From Vibrio atlanticus (lineage in GTDB: Bacteria > Pseudomonadota > Gammaproteobacteria > Enterobacterales > Vibrionaceae): a stretch of 64,000 nt of DNA. This document shows positions 30,776 to 52,816 of the stretch, piece by piece (position 1 is the stretch's first letter; each line of letters starts with the position of its first letter). The DNA is taken from assembly GCF_024347315.1 (NCBI RefSeq), contig NZ_AP025460.1, positions 3,224,001 through 3,288,000 of the forward strand. The letters run 5' to 3'. Both the position numbers and the translations under genes were made by a program. The notes beneath the pieces are model-generated. The model did not search any database and was not told the origin of the DNA. It saw nothing but the letters and a program-made list of their open reading frames with translations.

Positions 30776-30781
30776 TAACAC
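30758..30781. other. Hairpin over the coaA stop codon
   Basis: Perfect 9-base-pair inverted repeat GTGTTACTA / TAGTAACAC with an AGAAAA loop; its second arm starts with the coaA stop codon. It lies between the convergent coaA and birA and may act as a bidirectional transcription or RNA-end barrier, although it has no T-tract. Confidence 0.55.
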
Positions 30782-30782
30782 C

Positions 30783-31748
30783 TTAATCGCCTTTTCTTAG
30801 CGATATCTCTCCACCGATATAGCTCTCGATACCATTCTCAGTTTTGAGTAATACAGCACCTTGTTCATCGATGCCTTGAACAACACCTTCAATTTCTCTA
30901 GGTCCAATGATCAACCTAACATTGCGACCTAAGAAATTATCAAAGCGATTCCAACGCTCTACAAAATTCGACATCCCTTTCAACTCATAATCAACAAGAG
31001 ACTTATCCCAGGCATTGATCAGAGCCTGTGCTAACTGATTGCGATCGGGCACCTTCCCATCACACACTTCTTTAAGAGAAGTCCACGGTTGGCCAATACC
31101 TGATGTTGTTGGATCCATGGATAAGTTTAGCCCTAAACCAATCACAATATGAGCAGCGCCACCAGACTGCCCTGACAGCTCTACCAAGATACCGGCAAGC
31201 TTCTTGTCATTATGGTAAAGGTCGTTCGGCCATTTGAGCTTTATACCTTCTACGCCCATCTCTTCCAAAGCTTCAACAACAGCTACACCAACCACAAGGC
31301 TCAAGCCCATCGCGGCAGCCATCCCTGCGTCGAGTCTCCAATACATTGAAAGATAGAGGTTTGCACCGAATGGCGATACCCACTCTCGTCCACGACGTCC
31401 ACGTCCCGCAGCTTGATATTCAGCAATACAGACAGAACCCGATTCGAGGGTGTTAGTACGCTCTAATAGGTGTTGGTTTGTAGAACCTATGATTGGAATC
31501 AGCTCAAGAGAAGCATCTCGACTAACAACAGACAATTTGTCTTCGTTGAGCATATCTAAACGGCTAGCTAACTTATAACCCTTGCCTTGTACTCGGTAGA
31601 TATCTAAACCCCACCCTTGAATACCTTTAATGTGCTTACTGATAGCCGCTCGTGATACACCAATCATTTCACCTAGATCTTCACCTGAATGAAACTCACC
31701 GTCAGCAAGACATCTCAATAGTGCAAGCTTGGTACTGTGTTCTCTCAT
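30783..31748 (-). CDS. birA: Bifunctional biotin ligase / biotin operon repressor
   Basis: Attaches biotin to the carboxyl carrier protein and, as the biotinyl-AMP complex, represses biotin synthesis genes. It is 321 residues. The N-terminal winged helix (HSGEDLGEMIGVSRAAISKHIKGIQGWG) marks the repressor-type enzyme. The ligase domain has the adenylate-binding GRGRRGREWVSPFG, and KWPNDLY. The ATG overlaps the murB stop by four bases (ATGA), so translation is coupled. Confidence 0.96.
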   Translation of the reverse strand: MREHSTKLALLRCLADGEFHSGEDLGEMIGVSRAAISKHIKGIQGWGLDIYRVQGKGYKLASRLDMLNEDKLSVVSRDASLELIPIIGSTNQHLLERTNTLESGSVCIAEYQAAGRGRRGREWVSPFGANLYLSMYWRLDAGMAAAMGLSLVVGVAVVEALEEMGVEGIKLKWPNDLYHNDKKLAGILVELSGQSGGAAHIVIGLGLNLSMDPTTSGIGQPWTSLKEVCDGKVPDRNQLAQALINAWDKSLVDYELKGMSNFVERWNRFDNFLGRNVRLIIGPREIEGVVQGIDEQGAVLLKTENGIESYIGGEISLRKGD

Positions 31749-32791
31749 GCCAATGACTCCAGAGCCTTGTCTAGGTTTGTCTCGCAGTCTCGTCCCATAA
31801 AACGCACTTCATGTTCCAGTCGAATATCGAATTTATTCAAGACAGACTGACGCACTCGCTCTGCAAGCTTAAGGATATCCACAGCAGAAGCCTCATCATA
31901 ATTGATGATAACCAATGCTTGGTTTGGGTGAACTTGCGCACCGCCTTCTGTCACGCCTTTGAACTGGCATTGATCAATCAGCCAGCCAGCAGCGACTTTG
32001 ATCATGTCATTGCTCTCATAGCCGACAATATTGGAATATAGAGCTAACAAGCGATCAAAATGATCTTTGGTGATCACAGGGTTTTTGAAGAAACTGCCCG
32101 CATTGCCTTGGACTCTAGGGTCTGGCAACTTACTTGAACGGATAGCGCATACTTCATCAAATATAGTACGAGGAGAGAGCGTATCGGCTGCTAGGCTTTT
32201 TAACGGGCCATAGTGATTACATGGCTCCCACTCCTTCGGCAACGTTAAACCGATAGCAACAACAATCGCCTTATCGTAGAGAGCGTGCTTGAAAACAGAA
32301 TCTCGGTAACCAAAGAGACACTCTTCTTTGCTTAATCGCTTAACTGTATAAGTATCCAGACACAGGATATCGACATACTCGCATACGTCTTGTAGCTCAA
32401 CACCATACGCACCAATATTTTGAATCGGAGCCGAACCTGAACAGCCGGGTATCATTGCTAGGTTTTCTAGACCACCAAGCCCTTTATCCACACTCCATTC
32501 AACTAAGTTTGGCCAATCTTCCCCCCCACTGACATGCAGTAGGTGATGACTGTCCGTCTCGGTCAACTCAATCCCGGTTAATTTATTCACAATGACTAGG
32601 CCAGCGAAGTGCTCAGTAAAAAGCATATTACTGCCCTTACCCAGTATCAACTTAGGTAAATCTGACCATTTAGGGGCTCTGTAAACGGAAATTAATTCTT
32701 CGATAGTGGTGACTTCAACCAACGCATCACACGTCTGATCTATGGAAAAAGTATGAACATTTTTTAAACTAGCATTGAGATGGAATTGCAT
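31745..32791 (-). CDS. murB: UDP-N-acetylenolpyruvoylglucosamine reductase
   Basis: FAD- and NADPH-dependent reduction of UDP-GlcNAc-enolpyruvate to UDP-MurNAc, a committed peptidoglycan step. It is 348 residues, type I. FAD-binding segments are LGKGSNMLF and MIPGCSGSAPIQNIGAYG; the proton-donor serine is in NAGSFFKNP. The start at 32791 (MQFHLNASLKNVHTFSIDQ) is chosen; a TTG four codons upstream is the alternative, and neither has a strong ribosome-binding site. Coupled to birA, as in E. coli. Confidence 0.95.
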   Translation of the reverse strand: MQFHLNASLKNVHTFSIDQTCDALVEVTTIEELISVYRAPKWSDLPKLILGKGSNMLFTEHFAGLVIVNKLTGIELTETDSHHLLHVSGGEDWPNLVEWSVDKGLGGLENLAMIPGCSGSAPIQNIGAYGVELQDVCEYVDILCLDTYTVKRLSKEECLFGYRDSVFKHALYDKAIVVAIGLTLPKEWEPCNHYGPLKSLAADTLSPRTIFDEVCAIRSSKLPDPRVQGNAGSFFKNPVITKDHFDRLLALYSNIVGYESNDMIKVAAGWLIDQCQFKGVTEGGAQVHPNQALVIINYDEASAVDILKLAERVRQSVLNKFDIRLEHEVRFMGRDCETNLDKALESLA

Positions 32792-32857
32792 GGCGATATT
32801 CAATTAACTTACACTGCAGTCATTCTACAGCAGATAAACCAATGGCGCAGTGACTGA

Positions 32858-33289
32858 ATGAACAATGTCATCATTACCCAATTAGACCCAGTAAAGGTTC
32901 CCCTAGTTAAACGTTTCTATAAAGAACATTACCCAACGGGAAAAGCGAATAAAAGTGAACTGATCTATTCGTTATTACTGGATAACGAGCTGTGCGGTAT
33001 CGTGCGCTTTCGTACAATAGAGAATAATCGCTTACTTACTGGAATGGCGATATCAAAACAACATCGCGGTAAGCAATTAGGCTCCCAACTTATGGACTAT
33101 TGTGCGCAACATACACTTACGGAAGACGATTATTGCTTTGCGTACGCTCATCTCACCAATTTTTACGCGCGGCACCTATTCATACAAATAGACCCTAAAG
33201 ATCTGCCAAATGGTTTAAGAGTTTTATACGAGCGCTACTCGAATAGCGGAAAAGATCTCATTCCTATGCATTATCAGCAAAATTGTTAG
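32858..33289 (+). CDS. GNAT-family N-acetyltransferase
   Basis: Small protein of 143 residues with a GNAT core. LCGIVRFRTIENNRLLTGMAIS forms the central beta strands, and QHRGKQLGSQLMDYC is motif A with the acetyl-CoA pyrophosphate-binding loop (Q/RxxGxG type). The acceptor substrate is unknown; N-terminal amine of a protein or a small amine are both possible. It is divergent from murB with a 66-base gap. The ribosome-binding site is weak. Confidence 0.82.
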   Translation: MNNVIITQLDPVKVPLVKRFYKEHYPTGKANKSELIYSLLLDNELCGIVRFRTIENNRLLTGMAISKQHRGKQLGSQLMDYCAQHTLTEDDYCFAYAHLTNFYARHLFIQIDPKDLPNGLRVLYERYSNSGKDLIPMHYQQNC

Positions 33290-33380
33290 AGAATGCCTCG
33301 ATTATCTAGTATTTGATGCTATCCCTTTGGTAAAATTAAAGGTTCGCAATTTTGCATATTTTTAAGGTAAAACAGTCAAT

Positions 33381-34721
33381 ATGATTGCCAGTAGGAATCC
33401 ATTCATACAGTTGCCAACCATAGCGCAGAATCCTGACAAGTTTGAAGTACTACTATCAGCGCAAGAGTTTCGAACTCGTCTACTTGATGAGATATCTCGC
33501 GCAACGACTCGTATTAGTTTAGTCGCTTTGTATCTTGAAGATGATGAGGCTGGCCGTGAAATCCTAACTGCCTTATATGAAGCAAAACAAAAGAATCCAG
33601 AATTAGACGTGAGCGTTTGTGTCGATTGGCACCGAGCTCAGCGTGGATTGATTGGCGCAGAATCTTCTGAAGGTAATGCTGCAATGTATAAAGAGTTTGC
33701 AGAAAAATATCAGCACTCTGTACCCGTCTATGGCATTCCAGTTCGCGGCAAAGAAGTCTTTGGCGTATTGCATTTAAAAGGCTTTATCGTCGATGACAGC
33801 GTGATATACAGCGGTGCAAGCCTTAACAATATCTACCTGAATTACCATGACCGCTATCGCTTTGATCGTTACCATGTTTTAAACAACGCAGCGCTTGCTA
33901 ATTCAATGTTTACGTACGTACACGAACAGATGGTTGCGGATAGCGCTGTTTATGACCTGGCTGATAAGAACAAGCCTTCGACCAAAGAACTGAAACCAGC
34001 GATTCGTCAGTTTCGTGCATCATTAGCAAGGTCTCAGTATCAATTCGATGGCCAAGAGGTTTCAGCAGACCAAGTTGCTGTAACACCATTAGTTGGTATC
34101 GGTAAAAGACGTAACCGTCTGAATCAAGGAATCAATCAACTCGTAGCTCAAGCTAAAGATGAAATCTTTATCTGCACACCTTACTTCAACTTCCCACCTA
34201 GCCTAGCTAAAGAAGTGAAGAAAGCGCTTAAGCGTGGCGTAAAGGTCAGCATTGTTGTTGGCGATAAGACAGCGAATGATTTCTTTATCTCGCCAGAAGA
34301 AGAGTTTAAAACGATTGGTGGTCTTCCATACCTTTACGAATTGAACTTACGTCGTTTCGCTAAAGCTAATGAGGCTCATATTGCTAGCCGTAATCTATCA
34401 ATTCGACTTTGGCAACACGATTCTAATAGCTTCCACCTAAAGGGTATTTGGGTAGATAAGCGCTACATGCTACTAACAGGTAATAACCTAAACCCTCGCG
34501 CATGGAAGTTGGATCTAGAGAACGGCATCTTTATCCAAGACAACTACCATCACCTAACAGATAAGTTCCAAGCTGAAGTAGATAATATCCTTCAACACAC
34601 TCAACTTATTTGTACTTATAAGCAATTGGACAAGGTAGAGAGCTACCCGATGGAAGTTCAAAAATTGATTCGTAAAATCACTCGAGTGAAAGCCGATAGA
34701 GTGCTTAAGCAAATACTGTAG
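33381..34721 (+). CDS. pssA: CDP-diacylglycerol-serine O-phosphatidyltransferase, PLD type
   Basis: Makes phosphatidylserine, precursor of phosphatidylethanolamine, the main membrane phospholipid. It is 446 residues (E. coli 451). Two HKD phospholipase D motifs are present: HLKGFIVDD at about residue 134 and HLKGIWVDK at about 352, each followed by the conserved Gly/Asn segment (SGASLNN, TGNNLNPRAWKLD). A peripheral, membrane-associated enzyme without transmembrane helices. E. coli does not have it in this neighbourhood, so it is an insertion relative to that order. An intrinsic terminator follows. Confidence 0.94.
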   Translation: MIASRNPFIQLPTIAQNPDKFEVLLSAQEFRTRLLDEISRATTRISLVALYLEDDEAGREILTALYEAKQKNPELDVSVCVDWHRAQRGLIGAESSEGNAAMYKEFAEKYQHSVPVYGIPVRGKEVFGVLHLKGFIVDDSVIYSGASLNNIYLNYHDRYRFDRYHVLNNAALANSMFTYVHEQMVADSAVYDLADKNKPSTKELKPAIRQFRASLARSQYQFDGQEVSADQVAVTPLVGIGKRRNRLNQGINQLVAQAKDEIFICTPYFNFPPSLAKEVKKALKRGVKVSIVVGDKTANDFFISPEEEFKTIGGLPYLYELNLRRFAKANEAHIASRNLSIRLWQHDSNSFHLKGIWVDKRYMLLTGNNLNPRAWKLDLENGIFIQDNYHHLTDKFQAEVDNILQHTQLICTYKQLDKVESYPMEVQKLIRKITRVKADRVLKQIL

Positions 34722-34748
34722 TCGGATGTATTAGAAACACTATTTATC

Positions 34749-34775
34749 AACGCCTAGCAAACGCTAGGCGTTTTT
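34749..34775 (+). terminator. Intrinsic terminator of pssA
   Basis: CGCCTAGC AAAC GCTAGGCG stem-loop followed by TTTTT, 28 bases after the pssA stop. Confidence 0.9.
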
Positions 34776-34801
34776 GTATCTGCGATATAAATGACTAAAT
34801 C

Positions 34802-35503
34802 GTGAAAATCATTGATAAGTACTACCACCCGAATTCTATCTATTATCTCCTAGACCACATGGGCTTTTCTTGGATAGCTTCTCGCTCCAAACACCCCAAA
34901 CAATCACAGCAAATCCAAGACGATTTTAAAAAAATCAAAATAGAAACGGTCCTTAAGATCCCTGGTCATATTGGGCTAGAGTATGTTGATGTCTGGTTTC
35001 AAGACGAAGCTAGGTTTGGTCAACAGAACACAACTACACGTCTTTGGGCGACTCGTGAAACGAGGCCTCGCGTGGTAAAACAACAGCAATTTGAATACGC
35101 TTATTTGTTTGGTTCGGTATGCCCTGAAAGAGGAATTGGTGAAGCAATAGTGGTTCCTTGGGTCAACAAGGACATAATGAAAAATTACTTAGAGCAGATA
35201 TCGAAAGCTACAGAAAAAGGACGTTATGCAGTCGTTATTGTGGATGGAACAGGCTGGCATACTGATGATATTACGAGAGAATTTAATAACGTCACTACTA
35301 TTAAGCTTCCTCCCTACTCGCCAGAGCTCAACCCTATAGAGCAAGTTTGGAGTTGGTTGCGACAACATTATCTAGCGAATCAAAGTTTCACTGATTATGA
35401 CGACATTGTTTCCAAGGTTTGTCGTACTTGGAATGGATCTCTTGAGTGAAAAGATCGTGTCACAAAAATGAGCAGAAGAAATTCGATAAACCTGATCAGT
35501 TAA
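34802..35503 (+). pseudogene. IS630-family transposase remnant
   Basis: Catalytic half of an IS630-type transposase. The DDE triad survives: D68 (WFQDEARFG), D148 (VIVDGTGWH) and E180 (YSPELNPIEQVWSWLR). The N-terminal DNA-binding half, about 130 residues, is missing: the frame is closed by a stop just upstream and only a GTG is available as start. A TGA at 35447-35449 ends the ORF early; the same frame then continues KDRVTKMSRRN to a TAA at 35501-35503, the normal family end. So it is truncated at the 5' side and carries a nonsense mutation near the 3' end. It is inactive. Confidence 0.85.
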
Positions 35504-35542
35504 TTTTCCGGATTGGTATAAAACTCACATCTCAGAAACGAC

Positions 35543-35574
35543 GAAAGCCTAGTCGTCAGACTAGGCTTTCTGAT
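35543..35574. terminator. Hairpin beyond the rrn1 terminator
   Basis: Perfect inverted repeat GAAAGCCTAGTC / GACTAGGCTTTC (loop TCA-type). Followed by CTGATAAATGG, it mirrors the layout of the rrn1 terminator and tRNA-Asp 3' end (CTAATAAATGG). It may be an older terminator of the rrn cluster. Confidence 0.6.
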
Positions 35575-35577
35575 AAA

Positions 35578-35657
35578 TGGAGAAAGAGCCAGGATTGCGA
35601 ACTTCGAGCAAACCCTTTGTGGGATTCGTTCAACTGAAGTGCAAAACACTTTTCTCC
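35578..35657 (-). pseudogene. Possible decayed tRNA gene downstream of tRNA-Asp
   Basis: Eighty bases on the minus strand start GGAGAAA and end TTTCTCCA, a perfect 7-base acceptor-like stem. A T-loop-like GTTCGCAATCC lies near the 3' end and a 5-6 base anticodon-like stem with one mismatch is in the middle. The CCA end is incomplete and arms do not pair normally. Vibrios and E. coli often have a second tRNA after tRNA-Asp at rrn ends, so decay is plausible but unproven. Confidence 0.3.
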
Positions 35658-35662
35658 AAATG

Positions 35663-35693
35663 TAAAAAAGCCCTGCTATTTCTAGCAGGGCTT
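35663..35693 (-). terminator. Intrinsic terminator of the rrn1 operon
   Basis: Minus strand AAGCCCTGCTA / TAGCAGGGCTT with GAAA-type loop, followed by TTTTTA, 11 bases after tRNA-Asp. Confidence 0.92.
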
Positions 35694-35703
35694 CTCTAAT
35701 AAA

Positions 35704-35780
35704 TGGCGGAGTGGACGGGACTCGAACCCGCGACCCCCGGCGTGACAGGCCGGTATTCTAACCAACTGAACTACCACTCC
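35704..35780 (-). tRNA. tRNA-Asp (GTC), distal to rrn1 5S
   Basis: 77 bases with encoded CCA; acceptor stem GGAGTGG / CCACTCC, anticodon GTC in CTGTCAC. It is 65 bases after the 5S gene and within the rrn1 transcript. Confidence 0.96.
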
Positions 35781-35845
35781 GCAGTGGTCAACTCACTACG
35801 TGAGCGTCCATATCTCCAGGTCGGTCAACCTAAAGATTTAATTTA

Positions 35846-35965
35846 AAGCCTGGCGATGTCCTACTCTCACATGGGGAAACCCCACACTACCATCGGCGCT
35901 ATTGTGTTTCACTTCTGAGTTCGGCATGGAATCAGGTGGGTCCACAATGCTATGGTCGCCAAGCA
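35846..35965 (-). rRNA. 5S ribosomal RNA (rrn1)
   Basis: 120 bases; TGCTTGGCG at the 5' end pairs with CGCCAGGCTT at the 3' end, and CCATGCCGAACTCAGAAGTGAAAC is the conserved loop region (shown here in two parts of the family consensus). It differs from the rrn2 and rrn3 copies by one base in the GGGGTTTCCCC stretch. Confidence 0.96.
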
Positions 35966-36082
35966 AATTTTAAAATTCGGAAAGCTGCTTCTCTATTTAA
36001 TAGAGCTATAAAAGTATTTCTCTTCAAACTCATTCAAGCGTTTGGTCTTTCTATTGAGTCCACAAAACCCCTTGGGTGTTGT

Positions 36083-38975
<2,893 letters not shown>

Positions 38976-39359
38976 ATACAACCCGAAAGGGTCTTAGTGT
39001 ATGGCAACTAACCAAGGTTTTTGGTTGTCATCAAGAAGGGTTAATTCTTGATAACTGTTTGCCGGACTCAATTGTGAATCAATGTAAACATTGATTCGAA
39101 TACAAGACACTTGAATGTGTTTGTTGTGTTTATACCGTTCTTATTAACTAAGAGCAGATAAACATTGAGAACTTTTAAATTTGATTGAATTACTCGTAAG
39201 TAAATCAATCAGTCAGCTTTCCAAATTGTTAAAGAGCATGAGACTTTAAGAACCAGTGTTCTAAAATTCACATTTTCTAAAGACTCTCAGGGTCAAACAC
39301 ACCAACCAACGACAAAAGAAGTGGTTTGGACATGACTATAACCAAGAATATTTAGAGAA
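38976..39359 (-). other. rrn1 spacer between tRNA-Val and 23S
   Basis: 384 bases without a gene. It holds boxA (TGCTCTTTAACAATTT on the minus strand, about 39222-39237) for antitermination, and the long 23S processing stem (GTTAAG side). No ORF. Confidence 0.75.
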
Positions 39360-39435
39360 TGGTGGGCGATACCGGGCTCGAACCAGTGACCCCCTGCTTG
39401 TAAGGCAGGTGCTCTCCCAACTGAGCTAATCGCCC
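39360..39435 (-). tRNA. tRNA-Val (TAC) in the rrn1 spacer
   Basis: 76 bases with CCA; acceptor stem GGGCGAT / ATCGCCC, anticodon TAC in CTTACAAG. Third spacer tRNA after Glu and Lys. Confidence 0.96.
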
Positions 39436-39467
39436 ACGATAGTTTTAATTCCTTCGCGGAGAAAGAA

Positions 39468-39543
39468 TGGTGGGTCGTGCAGGATTCGAACCTGCGACCA
39501 ATTGATTAAAAGTCAACTGCTCTACCAACTGAGCTAACGACCC
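39468..39543 (-). tRNA. tRNA-Lys (TTT) in the rrn1 spacer
   Basis: 76 bases with CCA; acceptor stem GGGTCGT / ACGACCC, anticodon TTT in CTTTTAAT. Confidence 0.96.
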
Positions 39544-39545
39544 AA

Positions 39546-39621
39546 TGGTATCCCGTAGGGGAGTCGAACCCCTGTTACCGCCGTGAAAGGGCGGTGTCCT
39601 AGGCCTCTAGACGAACGGGAC
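39546..39621 (-). tRNA. tRNA-Glu (TTC) in the rrn1 spacer
   Basis: 76 bases with CCA, only two bases from tRNA-Lys; anticodon TTC in CTTTCACG. Identical to the tRNA-Glu in rrn2, including its flank toward 16S. Confidence 0.96.
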
Positions 39622-39712
39622 ACTGGATATTGAAGAACTTGGGAGTTCTTCGTCTCTTTACTTTTTTAAACCTAATCAATCTGTGTGGACACTCATCGTA
39701 AGTATCTTCGTA

Positions 39713-41267
<1,555 letters not shown>

Positions 41268-41712
41268 AAGATTTTGTGACTCAACGAATACTGACTTCAA
41301 AACTAATATTCATTCGAAAATGAACATGTAATTCTAAAGCTATTACCATTCCAACAGAATGATAATGAATTGACTGTGCCGAATAACTACAAGTAGTTAA
41401 ACGTATTGGTCACTCAGTTCATTGAAATCAAGTTTGATTCCGAAGAATCTGCTTTATCTAACGATAAAACGTTTTGATATTCATCAACGAGTGCCCACAC
41501 AGATTGATAGGTTTAAATTGTTAAAGAGCTTGTTCTCTAAAAAGAGAACGCTTTCAGTGCCTTAGCACTTAAGCAGGACGCGTATAATACGCTTTCCACT
41601 TTGAAAGTCAACATAAAATACTAAGAAAACTTAGAACTCTATGGTGACTTGTCTATTTAATAGACAAAGTCGAACTTTTGTCTTCACTTTTAAAAAAGTG
41701 AAAATAAATTTG
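41268..41712 (-). other. rrn1 leader and rrn2-rrn1 junction
   Basis: 445 gene-free bases: the 16S leader with boxA (about 41518-41530) and the 16S processing arm (CCACACAGATTGATAGG), the rrn1 promoter (41584-41611), a hairpin of unknown role (41646-41670, TTGTCTATT / AATAGACAA) and an A/T-rich hairpin module (41676-41706) next to the rrn2 5S. Nearly identical to 46929-47386. Confidence 0.8.
41584..41611 (-). promoter_or_regulatory. Predicted rrn1 promoter
   Basis: Minus strand TTGACT, 16-base spacer, TATTAT, then ACGCGTCC. The 16-base spacer and GC-rich discriminator are typical of growth-rate-controlled rRNA promoters. Confidence 0.8.
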
Positions 41713-41832
41713 GAGCCTGGCGATGTCCTACTCTCACATGGGGAAGCCCCACACTACCATCGGCGCTATTGTGTTTCACTTCTGAGTTCGGCATGGAATC
41801 AGGTGGGTCCACAATGCTATGGTCGCCAAGCA
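41713..41832 (-). rRNA. 5S ribosomal RNA (rrn2)
   Basis: 120 bases, same ends as the rrn1 copy; identical to rrn3 in the body. No tRNA follows it. Confidence 0.96.
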
Positions 41833-41946
41833 AATTTTAAAATTCGGAAAGCTGCTTCTCTATTTAATAGAGCTTTAAAAGTTTCTCTTCAAACGCATTC
41901 AAGGTCTGGTCTTTCTATTGAGTCCACAAAACCCCTTGGGTGTTGT

Positions 41947-44839
<2,893 letters not shown>

Positions 44840-45206
44840 ATACAACCCGAAAGGGTTTCTATTTGCTTTCACTTTAAAAAAGTGAAGACAAATAAGCGTA
44901 TGGCAACTAACCAAGGTTTTTGGTTGTCATCAAGAAGGGTTAATTCCTGATAACTGTTTGCCGGACTCAATTGTGATTCAAACAAATTTGAATCGAATAC
45001 AAGACACTTGAATGTGTTTGTTGTGTTTATACCGTTCTTATTAAATAAGAGCAGATAAACATTGAGAACTTTTAAATTTGATTGAATTACTCGTAAGTAA
45101 ATCAATCAGTCAGCTTTCCAAATTGTTAAAGAGCAAATCACTTCATAATGAAGTAATCATTTTTAAATATTCTCATCAGCTTTTTGCTTAGAAGAATGCT
45201 TAAAGA
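44840..45206 (-). other. rrn2 spacer between tRNA-Glu and 23S
   Basis: 367 gene-free bases: boxA (about 45120-45135), the 23S processing arm and, unlike rrn1 and rrn3, an inserted A/T-rich hairpin module at 44865-44893. Confidence 0.75.
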
Positions 45207-45282
45207 TGGTATCCCGTAGGGGAGTCGAACCCCTGTTACCGCCGTGAAAGGGCGGTGTCCTAGGCCTCTAGACGAACGGGAC
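45207..45282 (-). tRNA. tRNA-Glu (TTC) in the rrn2 spacer
   Basis: 76 bases with CCA; identical to the rrn1 copy. The only tRNA in this spacer. Confidence 0.96.
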
Positions 45283-45373
45283 ACTGGATATTGAAGAACT
45301 TGGGAGTTCTTCGTCTCTTTACTTTTTTAAACCTAATCAATCTGTGTGGACACTCATCGTAAGTATCTTCGTA

Positions 45374-46928
<1,555 letters not shown>

Positions 46929-47386
46929 AAGATTTTGTGACTCAACGAATACTGACTTCAAAACTAATATTCATTCGAAAATGAACATGTAATTCTAAAG
47001 CTATTACCATTCCAACAGAATGGTAATGAATTGACTGTGCCGAATAACTACAAGTAGTTAAACGTATTGGTCACTCAGTTCATTGAAATCAAGTTTGTTA
47101 CCGAAGTAACTGCTATTACGCTCTTTCGAAAAAGAACCAATAACGTTTTGATATTCATCAACGAGTGCCCACACAGATTGATAGGTTTAAATTGTTAAAG
47201 AGCGTGTTCTCTAAAAAGAGAACGCTTTCAGTGCCTTAGCACTTAAGCAGGACGCGTATAATACGCTTTCCACTTTGAAAGTCAACATAAAACTCTAAGA
47301 AAACTTAGAACTCTATGGTGACTTGTCTATTAAATAGACAAAGTCGAGCTTTTGTCTTCACTTTTAAAAAAGTGAAAATAAATTTA
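46929..47386 (-). other. rrn2 leader and rrn3-rrn2 junction
   Basis: 458 gene-free bases, nearly a copy of 41268-41712: 16S leader with boxA, promoter at 47258-47285, and the hairpin module at 47350-47380 beside the rrn3 5S. No separate terminator with a long T-tract is seen before the rrn2 promoter. Confidence 0.8.
47258..47285 (-). promoter_or_regulatory. Predicted rrn2 promoter
   Basis: Same as the rrn1 promoter: minus-strand TTGACT, 16 bases, TATTAT, ACGCGTCC. Confidence 0.8.
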
Positions 47387-47506
47387 AAGCCTGGCGATGT
47401 CCTACTCTCACATGGGGAAGCCCCACACTACCATCGGCGCTATTGTGTTTCACTTCTGAGTTCGGCATGGAATCAGGTGGGTCCACAATGCTATGGTCGC
47501 CAAGCA
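47387..47506 (-). rRNA. 5S ribosomal RNA (rrn3)
   Basis: 120 bases, same ends and body as rrn2. The spacer to 23S (47507-47597) is shorter and diverged relative to rrn1 and rrn2. Confidence 0.96.
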
Positions 47507-47597
47507 AATTTTAAAATTCGGAAAGCTGTTAAATTCTCATCAAACTCATTCAAGCGTTTGGTATTTCTTTGAGTCCACAAAACCCCTTGGGTGTTGT

Positions 47598-50490
<2,893 letters not shown>

Positions 50491-50844
50491 ATACAACCCG
50501 AAAGGGTCTTAGCGTATGGCAACTAACCAAGGTTTTTGGTTGTCATCAAGAAGGGTTAATTCCTGATAACTGTTTGCCGGACTCAATTGTGAATCAAATA
50601 AATTTGATTCGAATACAAGACACTTGAATGTGTTTGTTGTGTTTATCTAATGAAAGATAAACATTGAGAACTTTTAAATTTGATTGAATTACTCGTAAGT
50701 AAATCAATCAGTCAGCTTTCCAAATTGTTAAAGAGCATAAAGCAAAAAGCTTTAATCAATAACTTACGTTATTAATTAAAGCTCTGGCTTTAACTAAATC
50801 TAAACCATCAATCTGTGTGGACACTCATCGTAAGTATCTTCGTA
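50491..50844 (-). other. rrn3 spacer without tRNA
   Basis: 354 bases between 16S and 23S with boxA (about 50722-50738) and processing arms. In place of tRNA-Glu there is an A/T-rich inverted repeat (AGCTTTAAT...ATTAAAGCT, about 50748-50783). Confidence 0.8.
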
Positions 50845-52399
<1,555 letters not shown>

Positions 52400-52685
52400 A
52401 AGATTTTGTGACTCAACGAATACTGACTTCAAAACTACTATGTAATTTTAAAGCTATTACCATTCCAACAGAATGGTAATGAATTGACTGTGCCGAATAA
52501 CTACAAGTAGTTAAACGTATTGGTCACTCAGTTCATTGAAATCAATGTTGTTACCGAAGTAACTGTTACTACCTAAGTAATAACGTTTTGATATTCATCA
52601 ACGAGTGCCCACACAGATTGATAGGTTTAAATTGTTAAAGAGCGCTAGCGTTTTGTGACTCAAATCTCAGTCGCTAGGGGTGCGT

Positions 52686-52713
52686 ACTATACCTGCACCA
52701 CTTAGAGAGTCAA
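52686..52713 (-). promoter_or_regulatory. Predicted rrn3 proximal promoter (P2)
   Basis: Minus strand TTGACT, 16 bases, TATAGT, then ACGCACCCC, a G/C-rich discriminator. Confidence 0.8.
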
Positions 52714-52788
52714 GGGTTATTTTTAAACTCTTATTCTCTACCGATTTCGCTGCGTGACTTTCGTCTCACTCCTTGTCGGTGAGGCGGC

Positions 52789-52816
52789 ATTATAGAGAGT
52801 TCGATATAGAGCACAA
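52789..52816 (-). promoter_or_regulatory. Predicted rrn3 distal promoter (P1) with UP element
   Basis: Minus strand TTGTGC, 16 bases, TATAAT, then GCCGCC. Directly upstream is an A/T-rich run (AAAACTTTTATTTAAAAAAG) that looks like an UP element for the alpha subunit. Only rrn3, the first operon of the array, has this second promoter. Confidence 0.75.
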
